This document shows, one piece after another, positions 9,396 to 18,972 of a stretch of 64,000 nt of DNA. The stretch comes from Ignavibacteriaceae bacterium (GTDB lineage: Bacteria > Bacteroidota > Ignavibacteria > Ignavibacteriales > Ignavibacteriaceae). Positions within the stretch are counted from its first letter, which is position 1, and every line of letters starts with the position of its first letter. Made by a program: the position numbers and the translations under genes. The DNA is taken from contig JADLAF010000110.1 of NCBI GenBank assembly GCA_020848375.1, positions 1-64,000 on the forward strand, in the 5' to 3' direction. The notes beneath the pieces were generated by a model that saw only the letters and a program-made list of their open reading frames with translations, did no database searches and was not told where the DNA came from.

Positions 9396-11322
9396 AACTC
9401 TGCTTAAAGATATTGAAAGACGGTTTTTTATAATCTTTTGGCAGATAGTCCTCTGGGATGGTGGATTGATTTCCGTCACGCACTGCGTTATATATAGGTG
9501 ACATAATTTCCACGCCAGCTTCATTAAATTTGTCCTGTATTGATGCATGCAGCTCTGAATATATCCTTGCCATACCATTCGGATTGTTTGTGTATGCGTT
9601 TAGTTCATAAGCAACTGAAAAATCATTTAATGCTGTCTGAAGAACAAACGGTTTTGGGTCATTAAGTATTTGTTCAGTTGAAGATGCTGCAGCGTTCAAC
9701 AGCTCATGAACTTTCTGCCAGGGCACATCATATCCGATGGTTACAGTCGTATGGAGAATAAGACCGGGTTCGTGTGCTGATGAACTGAAATTGATAATAT
9801 GATTGCCAAGTACCATTGAATTGGGTACAGTAATTTCGACATTTTTTGTGGTGCGGATTCTGGTAACCAGTAGTGTTTTTTCAACTATATCACCCATTGT
9901 ATCTGCAATCTTAACCCTGTCGCCAAGTTTGAATGGACGCATATACGTCAGGACAACCCCTGCAACTATATTGGATATTGCTGAAGATGATCCTAACGAT
10001 AACAGAAGACCAACAAAAACCGAGATACCCTGAAATATTGGGGAATCAGATCCGGGCAGATAGGGGAAGATAGATATTACAGCCAGAATGATAATCAGAA
10101 AACGTACGACTTTGTATGTCGGGGTAGCCCATTCATTATGAAATCCGCTGAACTGAATAGTCCCCTTTTCAATTTCATGAAACAGGAAACCAATAAATTT
10201 GTTAAAATAATAAAAAGCGGCAGCGATTATAAAAATATAAAACAGGTTAGGCAGATATCCCGTAAAGGAAGACCAGAGCGAAAGAACGGGGGAGAGAATA
10301 AAACTCACAAGTGAGGCAGACCATCCGCGTGAGAATGGGAAAACGCCGAATATAAGAGTAATATATACATAGATGATAATTACCCACAGCGAGAAGAATA
10401 GCCCTGTAATCCCGTTCTTCGTTAACCCCATCAGGCGTTCTTCTGAAACAACTTCAATGCCGCGCAGCGTGAGCGGTCTGATAATTGAACCTCTCATTGC
10501 CTTTACTTTGTCGTGCACAGCACTACGGAATACCTTCATTCCTCTGATAATAAGAAAAAGGAAAAAAGAATACAGAAGGAGCTGAAAAACGCCGGCCACA
10601 TACGGAATCAGATTAAGCCCTCTGGTAGCCGGCCAGAGTGTTATAATGTAAACAAGTGAATAATAGACCGATCCTGCTAAAATGGTGATGAGTACCAGCC
10701 GGGCTGTTCCTGCTAAAATTCCGCTGAAATTCTTTGGGGAAAGAAACTCAACTCCTTTGTACTCAACAGATTTTATCCGGTCCGATTTCCAGTTGTCAAT
10801 CTTTTCGATCAGCCGCGTAAAGATTCTCATCATCAGCCAGATAAAACCGGTCAGCAGAATTAGTACTCCGAAGGTGTACAAACTGTTTGTAATTACTGTT
10901 TTTGATGAGTATTCGATCCGGCGGTTATTAATGGCAGAACGAATTTTTGTGATTGCATCTTCTGCAATTTCCGCGGCGGGCACGCCTGAAAACAATGCAT
11001 CCTTAGGAGTTACCTGCATCAAAATGGTCTCACCAGCGGCTATCTCAAAAAACCCCTCGAATTCATTGACCACAAGCGAATCAGCAGGAAAATCAGTTTC
11101 GAGTGCCAGGGTCTTTATTCTTTTACTGATTGATTCAGCCCTGTTCGAGGCACTTACAGAGCCGGAATTGATATATATGAAAAATAGTGTGTCGGCGCTG
11201 CTGACAACAGGGTATCCCTTCAAACCAGTTCTTATGGAAATTGTATCTGTTACCCGCGATGACGCCGCCGCGGTAAAGAACAGTAAGAGGAAAATAAGGG
11301 AAGATTTAACGAATGTTGCCAT
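9394..11322 (-). CDS. MscS-family mechanosensitive ion channel
   Basis: A channel of about 642 residues that likely releases solutes when membrane tension rises. The ATG at 11322 is preferred over one at 11346: it has AAAAGG upstream and opens directly into a signal-like segment (MATFVKSSLIFLLLFFTAAA). A periplasmic N-terminal domain follows, then about six to seven hydrophobic segments. The MscS core contains the small-residue pore helix (GLLLSLGSSSAISNIVAGVV), followed by the beta domain with FKLGDRVKI. The C-terminal cytoplasmic part ends near GVEIMSP. The extra N-terminal domain makes it one of the larger MscS subtypes. It is a single leftward gene. Confidence 0.9.
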   Translation of the reverse strand: MATFVKSSLIFLLLFFTAAASSRVTDTISIRTGLKGYPVVSSADTLFFIYINSGSVSASNRAESISKRIKTLALETDFPADSLVVNEFEGFFEIAAGETILMQVTPKDALFSGVPAAEIAEDAITKIRSAINNRRIEYSSKTVITNSLYTFGVLILLTGFIWLMMRIFTRLIEKIDNWKSDRIKSVEYKGVEFLSPKNFSGILAGTARLVLITILAGSVYYSLVYIITLWPATRGLNLIPYVAGVFQLLLYSFFLFLIIRGMKVFRSAVHDKVKAMRGSIIRPLTLRGIEVVSEERLMGLTKNGITGLFFSLWVIIIYVYITLIFGVFPFSRGWSASLVSFILSPVLSLWSSFTGYLPNLFYIFIIAAAFYYFNKFIGFLFHEIEKGTIQFSGFHNEWATPTYKVVRFLIIILAVISIFPYLPGSDSPIFQGISVFVGLLLSLGSSSAISNIVAGVVLTYMRPFKLGDRVKIADTMGDIVEKTLLVTRIRTTKNVEITVPNSMVLGNHIINFSSSAHEPGLILHTTVTIGYDVPWQKVHELLNAAASSTEQILNDPKPFVLQTALNDFSVAYELNAYTNNPNGMARIYSELHASIQDKFNEAGVEIMSPIYNAVRDGNQSTIPEDYLPKDYKKPSFNIFKQS

Positions 11323-11403
11323 GACAACTGCCTTTTGAAAAATCAAAAAAATGCTGTGAAGTAAGTTACCTCAAAATGAGGAAACAATAAAAAAGGAGAG
11401 TGG

Positions 11404-11886
11404 TTAACCCTTAAAAGAAATACTCTCAAGAGAAAGCAGTTTCTTCTTAACATAGAGACCGCCTGAAAAGCCGCCGAGTTTTCCACCTGCTGCCATAACA
11501 CGATGGCATGGAATAATAATGGGAATACTATTGGCACCGCAGGCACTGCCTACTGCACGGAAAGCAAGCGGACGGTTAATTTTTTCAGCAATCTCTTTGT
11601 AGGATAAGGTTTTTCCGAAGGGAATTTTTTTTATCACCTTATATACCTCTCCTTTAAAGCCCTCCTTCTGAAACTGCAGTGGCAGGTCAAAGGTTTTTCG
11701 TTTACCGGCAAAATACTCATCAAGCTGTTTTTTTATTCCGAAAAATGCTTTATGTGTGACTGGTTTTAACACTTCTGAGGTGAGCGATTTTTTATCGGGA
11801 TGAAAATGAAGGGAGAGAATTCCATTTTCATCCGCATTAACTAAAAACTGAATTCCGCCTGATTCAAAAGTTGAAGTATATTTCAT
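11404..11886 (-). CDS. ogt: Methylated-DNA--[protein]-cysteine S-methyltransferase
   Basis: Removes O6-methyl and related alkyl groups from guanine by irreversible transfer to its own cysteine. The active-site motif PCHRV is present with Cys127, preceded by the helix-turn-helix GKTLSYKEIAEKI and the arginine-finger region FRAVGSACGANS. At 160 residues it is a normal Ogt-type protein without an Ada regulatory domain. Its ATG overlaps the stop of the upstream Nfu gene by 4 bases (ATGA), so the two are translationally coupled. Confidence 0.94.
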   Translation of the reverse strand: MKYTSTFESGGIQFLVNADENGILSLHFHPDKKSLTSEVLKPVTHKAFFGIKKQLDEYFAGKRKTFDLPLQFQKEGFKGEVYKVIKKIPFGKTLSYKEIAEKINRPLAFRAVGSACGANSIPIIIPCHRVMAAGGKLGGFSGGLYVKKKLLSLESISFKG

Positions 11887-12425
11887 CCAGGTAACACCTC
11901 GATTGATGGATTGACATCCTTTTTAAGCAGTGACTCAATCGCGGTAAGTGTTCCGTTAATTGAGCTCGGACAGGTTCCGCAGGCCCCCTGATAACGCACT
12001 TTGAGGGTCAGCCCCTCCATACCAATCACCTCAAGACCGCCGCCGTCATGAGCAAGCGCCGGACGCACCTTCTGATTAAGAATTTCGTTTATTTTTTTGA
12101 GCATCTCGTTACCGTCTGCTGTGTCGGCCATAACTTCCTTTTCAGGGGGGATGGTGCTCAGATCAAATTTTGACAGAAAGGCCACGAAGGGACGCTGTAT
12201 CTTTCCCCATTCAGATGTCTGGGCCTTTTCCACAGTAATAAATTTATCCATATAAAAAACTGAAGCAACGCCTTCTATGGCAAAAACCCCTGAAGCCAGC
12301 GGATCGCCGGCGGCTTCCTGTTTTGTTGCATACTGACGAGACTCAGCCCGGAGCAGCCGCTGATTTACCAGAAACTTGAGCGCATGGGGGTTCGGGGTTA
12401 ATTCTACATCAACAACCTGAAGCAT
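11883..12425 (-). CDS. Nfu/NifU-type iron-sulfur carrier
   Basis: Delivers assembled Fe-S clusters to client proteins. The N-terminal ~90 residues match the Nfu N-terminal fold (TPNPHALKFLV, then FAIEGVASVFY). The C-terminal NifU domain carries the cluster-binding motif CGTC (Cys149, Cys152) after RPALAHDGGG. It complements the SUF operon 9 kb away. It is the first gene of a two-gene leftward operon with ogt and lies divergent from the asparaginase gene, with the promoter in the 117-base gap. Confidence 0.92.
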   Translation of the reverse strand: MLQVVDVELTPNPHALKFLVNQRLLRAESRQYATKQEAAGDPLASGVFAIEGVASVFYMDKFITVEKAQTSEWGKIQRPFVAFLSKFDLSTIPPEKEVMADTADGNEMLKKINEILNQKVRPALAHDGGGLEVIGMEGLTLKVRYQGACGTCPSSINGTLTAIESLLKKDVNPSIEVLPG

Positions 12426-12542
12426 ACTATTTTCTTCCTCTATTACACACTATTTTGCCGGGGATATAAAATCCCATATTTGATGATTTATCAGAGTCGA
12501 AAATAATTATTTTGCACTATTATTTCAAGACTATTCCGGCAA

Positions 12543-13517
12543 ATGAAAAACATAGCAATTATTTTTACAGGGGGAACCTTTTCCATGAAAATTGACCATG
12601 AAACAGGCGGTGCAGTGCCCCATTTCTCCGGGAATGACCTGCTTGACCTGATGCCGGGTATCAGGGAGAGAGCAAATTTGGTGATTCATGATTTTGGAAA
12701 GTACCCAGGTCCCCACATGACACCCGACCTCATGCTCAGTCTGGCTGAAAAAGTACGCCAGATAATAAGTCAGCCGGAGATAAGCGGGATTATTATTACT
12801 CACGGTACCGATACTTTGGAAGAAACTGCTTATCTGATTGATCTTACTATTGATACAAATAAACCGATTGTTCTGACAGGTTCAATGAAAAACTCCTCCG
12901 AACCTGACTGGGATGGTCCACGGAATCTGGCAGACTCAATCGCGGTCTGCCTCAGCACGAACTCCGAGGATATGGGTGTTCTGGTTTGCCTTAACGGTGA
13001 GGTAAACGCGGCAAGTGAGGTTACCAAAACTCATACGGATGATATTGAAACTTTTGCCAGTCTGGACTTTGGCTCGCTTGGTTTTGTTGAAAATGGCAGG
13101 GTGATATTTAACCGGCTTCCGAAAAAGTTAGAACACCTGCCCGCAAAAGGAATAGTAACGGATGTTGATCTTATTAAATGCTATGCTGGTATTGACGAAA
13201 AATTCTTCCGGTTTTCAGCGGACAGTAATACAAAGGGTCTTGTTGTTGAAGCTCTCGGCGTGGGGAATGTTCCGCCGAAGGCATTTCACGGGATAGAATA
13301 CGTAATCAGTAAAAATATTCCGGTGGTGCTGGTTTCACGCTGTCCGGCAGGTGAAACGCTGGATATATACAGTTACCCTGGTGCGGGTAAATGGCTGCAT
13401 CAGCTTGGGGTTATTTTTGCGGACTATCTGAACGGACAGAAAGCACGGATAAAACTGATGCTTGCTCTTTCAGTCACCACGAAGCAGAGGGAGTTAAAAA
13501 GAATCTTCGAAAACTGA
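12543..13517 (+). CDS. L-asparaginase
   Basis: Hydrolyses asparagine to aspartate and ammonia. Both active-site threonine motifs are visible: FTGGTFS (Thr12) and THGTDTLEET (Thr89, Asp90). The GSMKNSSEPDWDGPRNLADS segment is typical of the family. There is no signal peptide, so it should be cytosolic (type I-like). At 324 residues it is normal length. The ATG sits 117 bases from the divergent nfu gene. A GatD-type or lyso-asparaginase role is less likely, since no GatE gene is nearby. Confidence 0.9.
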   Translation: MKNIAIIFTGGTFSMKIDHETGGAVPHFSGNDLLDLMPGIRERANLVIHDFGKYPGPHMTPDLMLSLAEKVRQIISQPEISGIIITHGTDTLEETAYLIDLTIDTNKPIVLTGSMKNSSEPDWDGPRNLADSIAVCLSTNSEDMGVLVCLNGEVNAASEVTKTHTDDIETFASLDFGSLGFVENGRVIFNRLPKKLEHLPAKGIVTDVDLIKCYAGIDEKFFRFSADSNTKGLVVEALGVGNVPPKAFHGIEYVISKNIPVVLVSRCPAGETLDIYSYPGAGKWLHQLGVIFADYLNGQKARIKLMLALSVTTKQRELKRIFEN

Positions 13518-13534
13518 AACATTGAAGAACGGAA

Positions 13535-13615
13535 AATAATGAAGAATGAAAAATGAGGGGGGGTACTCATTTACACGATCTTATTAACACTACCGAATTC
13601 TAATTCTTCATTATT
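13535..13615. repeat. 13-bp inverted repeat between convergent genes
   Basis: AATAATGAAGAAT (13535-13547) and ATTCTTCATTATT (13603-13615) are exact reverse complements separated by 55 bases. The gap lies between the asparaginase and murI stops. The AT-rich arms belong to the AATGAAGAATGAAAAATG class of low-complexity intergenic sequence common in bacteria. A weak bidirectional terminator is possible but unsupported by a GC-rich stem. Confidence 0.5.
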
Positions 13616-13636
13616 AATTTTTAACTAAAAAACTGT

Positions 13637-14473
13637 TCATTGTGCATTGCTTTTGATGATCGTTTCTGTATCAACCTTGGTAACATGACTCACAGGTTTA
13701 CCGAGGAACAGGGAGGCAACCTTTTCGAAGGTTGATGGTATATCACTTACGTAATAGCTTACTACACCAAGTCCGTTAGAGTTTGAACGGAGACCTATGC
13801 GGTCAAGTTCTGAAGATACACGTTGTGCCGCTGCTACTCCTGAATCAATCAGCTTTACTTTTTCTCCCATTACTTTTTGTATAACGGGTTTTAATATCGG
13901 GTAGTGTGTGCAGCCGAGCAGCAGTGTGTCAACGGAAAGTTCCTTCAGTTCGCGCAGATATTCTTCGGCTATTTCAAGAGTTGCGTTATGGTCAATCCAT
14001 CCTTCTTCCGCAAGCGGCACAAAAAGTGGACAGGCCTTTTCAAAAACATCAAAGCCGGGGTTAATCCGTCTCAGTTCTTTTGAATATGATCGGTTGGTGA
14101 TAGTTGACCGTGTACCAATTACTCCTATTTTTTTGTCGATAGTTTCCTTTGCTGCATAAGCAGACCCTGCTTCGATCATGCCTACAACCGGAACGTTAAA
14201 CCGCTCCCGGAGTGCCGGAATTGCAACAGAAGACGCAGTGTTGCACGCGACTACGATAATCTTAACATTTTTCTGAACGAGAAAAGCAGCATCCTGAAGA
14301 CTGTATTCAATGACCGTTTCATTTGATTTTGAGCCGTAAGGAACGCGCGCTGTGTCACCAAAGTAGATAATTCTTTCATTTGGCAGCTTTGCCATGATTT
14401 CTTTTACAACGGTCAGTCCGCCTATTCCGGAGTCAAAAACACCGATCGGCTTTTCTTTTTCCATGAAATTCAT
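13637..14473 (-). CDS. murI: Glutamate racemase
   Basis: Makes D-glutamate for peptidoglycan. The two catalytic cysteines are in VVACNTASS (Cys77) and LLGCTHYP (Cys188), with the N-terminal GVFDSGIGGLTVV motif. I use the ATG at 14473 because AGGA, overlapping the glnD stop, lies just ahead; an ATG three codons later is possible. It is the last gene of the run queC-queF-glnD-murI and starts 6 bases after glnD, so it is probably co-transcribed with glnD. Confidence 0.95.
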   Translation of the reverse strand: MNFMEKEKPIGVFDSGIGGLTVVKEIMAKLPNERIIYFGDTARVPYGSKSNETVIEYSLQDAAFLVQKNVKIIVVACNTASSVAIPALRERFNVPVVGMIEAGSAYAAKETIDKKIGVIGTRSTITNRSYSKELRRINPGFDVFEKACPLFVPLAEEGWIDHNATLEIAEEYLRELKELSVDTLLLGCTHYPILKPVIQKVMGEKVKLIDSGVAAAQRVSSELDRIGLRSNSNGLGVVSYYVSDIPSTFEKVASLFLGKPVSHVTKVDTETIIKSNAQ

Positions 14474-14479
14474 TTGTTC

Positions 14480-17035
14480 CTAAAGTATCTGTTCTATAGC
14501 TCTGGTGAGTTCAGTTTCAATGAAGTGATAATATATCTTGCTTACTCTTTTATTTTCCTGATTCAGGACGTAGAATGCATCTATGATTGAGTCACCCGAG
14601 GTTGAGATTTTGGCGAACTGTATATTCAGCCCAAGATCAGTCAGTTTGTTGGTAACCAGATAGAGGAAACCGAGGCGGTCAGGGGAGTATATGTCAATAA
14701 TGGTGAATTTCTCCTTTTCTTCAAATCTGATTTTTACCTTGCCGGGTTTTTTGAAGAAGCGGTTTTCAATGCGCCACCAGCGGCTCTTCATCCTCGTAAT
14801 CTCAGTCGGGAGCTGAAGAATTCCGGTCAGGACGTCATGAAGGTCTTCTTCAATCTTTTGATATCGGTCTGCTGATATTTTTTCTCCGGTTCGGAAATCG
14901 CTCACATTAAAATTGTCAATGATAATGCCATCCTTGCGTGTGAAAATGCCGGCATCATGAATGTTCACATCATTAATAAGAAGAACACCGCAGATTTTGG
15001 AAAGAAGCGAAGGAGAGTCCCTGGTGATTACTGTGATATTGGTAAAATTTTCATCTTCATTAAAGCTGACCGAAAGATTATTTCCTTCAAGAATTTCTTC
15101 TATGTGCCTTGCTATTTCCTCATCTGAAAAGTGAGCCGTGTAGCTTATTTCATCATTAAGTGCGTCAATGTGGCTCTGAACATGACTCTCCGAAATTACT
15201 GTTGAATGTTTGGAAATATCCTTTGGGAGGATATTTGCGATAAGGATTTCTTCACCGCTAAGCTGCTCATCTATCATTGCTTTGGCTTTGTAATAGAGCT
15301 CATACAGCATATCGCTTTTCCAACTTGTCCAAAGCGCCGGATTAACTGCACTCAGGTCAGCATAGGTCAGAAGATAGAGCATATCCAGACGCTCAGGGGT
15401 GTTAACTCTGAGGGTGAAGGTGTTAAGAGTTTCAGGATCATTCAGATTTCTCCGGAAGGCAACCTGTTCCATATATAAATGATGCTCAACCAGAAACTTG
15501 ACTAATTCGGTTTCTTCATCAGAGTAGCCGAGCCGCACCATTACGTTTTCTGCAATGGCAGCACCAATGATTTCGTGACCGGATATGTCAATGGGCTTGG
15601 CTATATCGTGAAAGATGAGTGCTAAGTAGAGAATATCCCTCCGTTTCATTCGTCCGAAGAGTCGCCCCATGGGTCCGGTATCAAAACGGAGTTTTTCAAG
15701 ATTTTCGATTGTCTTAAGGGTATGTTCATCAGCGGTATATACATGATATACTCCATGCTGGATGAAACCGTTAAACTCAGCCCACTCCGGCATAAACGCA
15801 TTCAGAACGCCAAGTTCATTCATAATGGTAAGAGTCTTACCAACTTCGCTGTTCAACCTGAGTATTTCTCTGAAAAAAGTTGATGATTCAACATCAGCGC
15901 TGAGTGAAAAACTGTCTAAGCTTTCTATAATAGTGCTTCTGAGTTCTTCACTAAAGAATGCATTATACCTGGCACGATAATAAAATCCGCGGAAGATTTC
16001 TGAAATAGAGAGCTGTCCGGTTCCCTCGTATCGTATCATGTTACCGCTGATAAAGAAATCAGAATCCAGCAGATAGCCGACCTCAGGTCCTTTTCCGTGG
16101 CTTCTTCTTTTATACCTCTTTATATAAGACTTAGAGAAACGGTAGATGGTATTACTCGCCTCAAAATATTTTTTCATAAGCTCACGGTAACCTTCCTCAC
16201 CGTAGCCGAACAGAGCTGCAATGGCAACCTGATCATCAAATTCAAACCGGTCACTTTTTGTTGTGTGTGTCAAGTGAAGCAGGTGACGAATGGTAAGAAT
16301 GGTTTGGTATGAAGCCCGCAGCCGGTCACATTCTTTTTTTGTGGTGAGGTTGTCCTGAAGAAGATGGTTAATGAAGATCTCTGATTCAGGGAGCTCAATT
16401 TGTCTGTCGGGTAGTTTCAGGAACTGAATTGCATAAAGCCATTCGATAAGCTGAAGATCACGGAGCCCTCCGGCAGTAGATTTTACATTTGGCTCAATTA
16501 CTTTGGGGGAGTTTCCGTATTTCTTATACCGGATGGATGTTTCTTCAATCAATGCATCGCAGAGTGCAATGCGCACATCTTCGGTCAGCAGTCCGAGCAG
16601 GGAGGTAATCCACTCCTGATAAAGCTGATAGTTGCCTGCCACAAATCGAACTTCAAGAAACTGTGTGAAGGTTTGCAGGTCTTCGTTAAGAAAACGGCTT
16701 ATATCTTCGGGGGTGCGGACTGTGTGCGAAACCTCGATGCCGTTGTCCCAGAGCAGTGTAATCAGTTCGCGTATTTCATTTTCATAGGTCTGCGGTTCTT
16801 TGGTTATAAACATGACATCAACATCGCTTTTTGGCGAAAGCTCTCTGCGTGAAAAGCTTCCCAGCGATGCAACAGCCAGTCCCTCAAATGATTTACCCGA
16901 TGCCTGTACGATAAAGGCCTCGATGCTGAGTGTATATTTCAGAGAAAAGCCGAACGCGTCCTTCACAATATATTCCGGAGTGAAGATAGCTTCATCCCGA
17001 ATATAAGATTTGTGAGTGGCTGGTGTGCGTGCCAT
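14480..17035 (-). CDS. glnD: [Protein-PII] uridylyltransferase / uridylyl-removing enzyme GlnD
   Basis: Nitrogen sensor that adds or removes UMP on PII proteins depending on glutamine. The nucleotidyltransferase signature GSFSRRELSPKSDVDVMF lies at 59-76. The HD phosphohydrolase domain has HD at 476-477 after HVYTADEH (431-438). Two ACT domains (about 665-750 and 770-850) fill the C-terminus, the glutamine sensors. The length (851 residues) is normal. No glnB or glnA is in the window, so its partner is encoded elsewhere. It starts 5 bases after the queF stop, suggesting one operon. Confidence 0.93.
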   Translation of the reverse strand: MARTPATHKSYIRDEAIFTPEYIVKDAFGFSLKYTLSIEAFIVQASGKSFEGLAVASLGSFSRRELSPKSDVDVMFITKEPQTYENEIRELITLLWDNGIEVSHTVRTPEDISRFLNEDLQTFTQFLEVRFVAGNYQLYQEWITSLLGLLTEDVRIALCDALIEETSIRYKKYGNSPKVIEPNVKSTAGGLRDLQLIEWLYAIQFLKLPDRQIELPESEIFINHLLQDNLTTKKECDRLRASYQTILTIRHLLHLTHTTKSDRFEFDDQVAIAALFGYGEEGYRELMKKYFEASNTIYRFSKSYIKRYKRRSHGKGPEVGYLLDSDFFISGNMIRYEGTGQLSISEIFRGFYYRARYNAFFSEELRSTIIESLDSFSLSADVESSTFFREILRLNSEVGKTLTIMNELGVLNAFMPEWAEFNGFIQHGVYHVYTADEHTLKTIENLEKLRFDTGPMGRLFGRMKRRDILYLALIFHDIAKPIDISGHEIIGAAIAENVMVRLGYSDEETELVKFLVEHHLYMEQVAFRRNLNDPETLNTFTLRVNTPERLDMLYLLTYADLSAVNPALWTSWKSDMLYELYYKAKAMIDEQLSGEEILIANILPKDISKHSTVISESHVQSHIDALNDEISYTAHFSDEEIARHIEEILEGNNLSVSFNEDENFTNITVITRDSPSLLSKICGVLLINDVNIHDAGIFTRKDGIIIDNFNVSDFRTGEKISADRYQKIEEDLHDVLTGILQLPTEITRMKSRWWRIENRFFKKPGKVKIRFEEKEKFTIIDIYSPDRLGFLYLVTNKLTDLGLNIQFAKISTSGDSIIDAFYVLNQENKRVSKIYYHFIETELTRAIEQIL

Positions 17036-17040
17036 CAGAG

Positions 17041-17412
17041 TTACTGCTTAGCTCCGAAACCCGGTTTGGTAAATTCTGCTATTATGACAGAGGAGATACC
17101 GCCACGCACTTTGAAGTCGGCGGTCAGTTTCATATATCTCGGTGAGCAGCAGGCAGTAAGGTCTTCGAGGATAGTATTGGTAACGCTTTCAAAGAAAATG
17201 CCGTCATTGCGATAAGAATTCAGATAAAATTTAAGCGACTTAAGCTCAATACAAAGCTGATCGGGTATATACTCGATGATCATAGTCGCAAAATCGGGCT
17301 GACCGGTCTTCGGGCAGAGGGAAGTGAACTCCGGCGCGCTGTGAATAACGCGATAGTCACGGTTTGGGAACGCATTCGGAAACGTTTCAAGGATTTTTAT
17401 TTTATCTGTCAT
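17041..17412 (-). CDS. queF: NADPH-dependent 7-cyano-7-deazaguanine (preQ0) reductase QueF
   Basis: Reduces preQ0 to preQ1 in queuosine tRNA modification. At 123 residues it is the short, YkvM-like single-domain form. The catalytic cysteine is in TSLCPKTGQPDFAT (Cys33), with the general-acid Asp40 seven residues later. The family motif IELKSLKFYLNSYRNDG is intact. It lies 17 bases downstream of queC, giving two consecutive steps of the pathway in one operon. queD, queE and tgt are not in the window. Confidence 0.95.
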   Translation of the reverse strand: MTDKIKILETFPNAFPNRDYRVIHSAPEFTSLCPKTGQPDFATMIIEYIPDQLCIELKSLKFYLNSYRNDGIFFESVTNTILEDLTACCSPRYMKLTADFKVRGGISSVIIAEFTKPGFGAKQ

Positions 17413-17429
17413 GGTTCTTTCGTTAAAAG

Positions 17430-18116
17430 TTAAAGATATACCGGACGTTTTTTATAAGGGATCGGGTCATCGGCTCCGGCCTGCTGAAAACCGCGCAGAC
17501 GGTATGCACAACTGTCGCACTCACCGCATGCCTCATCTTCATTCTGATAACAAGACCAGGTCAAATGAAGAGGTGCACCCAGTTCAAGTCCCTTATTAAC
17601 AATTTCTGCCTTTGTAAAGTTTATAATTGGTGTAACAATTTTAATTTTAGTTTCGGGCCGGGTTCCCTCATCTGTCATCTTTTCGAATGCCCGGTAAAAC
17701 TCCGGTCGGCAGTCGGGGTACCCGCTGGCATCCTCATAAACCGCCCCGATGAAAATGGCATCAGCGCCAATTACCTCAGCCCAGCTTACACAAGCGCTCA
17801 GGATGTTAGCGTTACGGAAAGGGACATACGTGGCCGGAACTGATTTGTTTCTCAGATCAGCTTTCTCAATCTTTTGGCTTGCATCAGTCAGAGAGGAGCC
17901 GCCAATCATCCGGAAATGGGTAAAATCAACTGAAAGCCGCAGTGAAACATTGTAGAAATCAGCCAAGTCATTAAAGGCCTTCCGCTCTCGCGATTCGGTT
18001 CTCTGACCATAGTTGAAGTGCATAAAGGCGGGCTCATATTCCAGAGCTGCAAAAGCCGCTGTTACACAGCTATCCATCCCTCCGCTTACAGCAATTACTG
18101 CTTTTTTTCTGCTCAT
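17430..18116 (-). CDS. queC: 7-cyano-7-deazaguanine synthase QueC
   Basis: ATP-dependent synthase converting 7-carboxy-7-deazaguanine to preQ0. The PP-loop AVSGGMDS sits at residues 9-16. Near the C-terminus the four zinc cysteines appear as SCYQNEDEACGECDSC. At 228 residues it is normal length. It is the first gene of the leftward queC-queF-glnD-murI run. I looked for a preQ1 riboswitch in the short leader and saw no convincing one. Confidence 0.95.
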   Translation of the reverse strand: MSRKKAVIAVSGGMDSCVTAAFAALEYEPAFMHFNYGQRTESRERKAFNDLADFYNVSLRLSVDFTHFRMIGGSSLTDASQKIEKADLRNKSVPATYVPFRNANILSACVSWAEVIGADAIFIGAVYEDASGYPDCRPEFYRAFEKMTDEGTRPETKIKIVTPIINFTKAEIVNKGLELGAPLHLTWSCYQNEDEACGECDSCAYRLRGFQQAGADDPIPYKKRPVYL

Positions 18117-18200
18117 TTTCCTGTAATTAAAACCTTAAATGTACTGAATTTTAGGGAAAGTTTTCTTCCGGTTTGGGCGGGATCAGGGGCATTTAGTGAT

Positions 18201-18236
18201 AAAAAAAGGTCTTTATGGCTGAACCATAAAGACCTT
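18201..18236 (-). terminator. Intrinsic terminator after the lipoprotein gene
   Basis: A perfect 13-bp stem, AAGGTCTTTATGG (18206-18218) with CCATAAAGACCTT (18224-18236), has a 5-base loop. Read leftward it is followed by a run of T (18201-18207 as A on the + strand). It ends the 18271-18972 transcript before queC. Confidence 0.85.
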
Positions 18237-18270
18237 ATAACCACAAGAAAGGAGTGAGTGATTCTCTGTT

Positions 18271-18972
18271 TTAGTTAAAACGGAAGAAGTACCACTTCAG
18301 GGTGCCGGGGTCAGTGAATGACATCTGAAGAGTTGCGGCCCCTGAGCTGCGTGCTGAAACCTTATTATAGATTTTATTCCAGCCGGAAGCGAAGTTCAGG
18401 TTATTAACCTGCCTTGTGACCATTATTTCGGTTGGTTCGTTAAAATCCTGCGGACAGGTCTGAGAACCGTTAACAGTGGTTGCTTTATTCATATACACTA
18501 TTTCAAGAATATAGTCATTAAGTTGGGGGACATAGATTCTAGCTGAATCATTTCGGAAGTCACGGCTGGTGCACTGGGCGTAACCGAACATTGAAGATCC
18601 ATCCATGATCATAGCACCGCCTGTGCCGTAAACCATAACTCCGCTCGTGCTTGAAGTAAAGCTGCCTGTGCAGTGAGGGTCAATGCTGGTCAGTGAGTCA
18701 AGCAAAAATTCCATTGGGGCCATCAGATTAATCGTGAAGCTGCCGTCTGCTGCAATTGTACCAGTGCCGACCGCATCGAAGCTGGTTGGACCGTTATACT
18801 GCCCCATCATAATGGTTTTACCAGTACCGAAGGTCCATCCCTCAAGTTTGCCTGAAACACTGTTTACAGCAGTGCCGCCACCGCCTGCACCAGGTGTAGT
18901 GTCGTCTTCAGAACAGCCGGAAATAAATAGAATTGCGAAAAATAGTGAGAATAAGATTAACAACTTTTTCAT
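18271..18972 (-). CDS. Lipoprotein of unknown function
   Basis: About 233 residues. The ATG at 18972 is chosen: GGAG lies 8 bases upstream and the product opens with a lipoprotein signal (MKKLLILFSLFFAILFISGC). An upstream ATG at 19008 would put 12 extra residues before the signal. After the lipidated Cys come an acidic stretch and a Gly-rich linker, then a beta-rich domain with a VSGKLEGWTFGTGKTIMMGQ opening. I recognise no family. It is monocistronic, with its own terminator. Confidence 0.8.
   Translation of the reverse strand: MKKLLILFSLFFAILFISGCSEDDTTPGAGGGGTAVNSVSGKLEGWTFGTGKTIMMGQYNGPTSFDAVGTGTIAADGSFTINLMAPMEFLLDSLTSIDPHCTGSFTSSTSGVMVYGTGGAMIMDGSSMFGYAQCTSRDFRNDSARIYVPQLNDYILEIVYMNKATTVNGSQTCPQDFNEPTEIMVTRQVNNLNFASGWNKIYNKVSARSSGAATLQMSFTDPGTLKWYFFRFN

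Noticed and set aside
9803..11338. Long open frames on the + strand opposite the MscS gene (up to 218 residues)
   Set aside because: They are antisense shadows: the minus-strand protein has clear MscS motifs, and the + strand products show no family signature or ribosome site.
18117..18200. A possible preQ1 riboswitch ahead of queC
   Set aside because: No stem followed by the A-rich tail and pseudoknot pairing could be drawn in the short leader.
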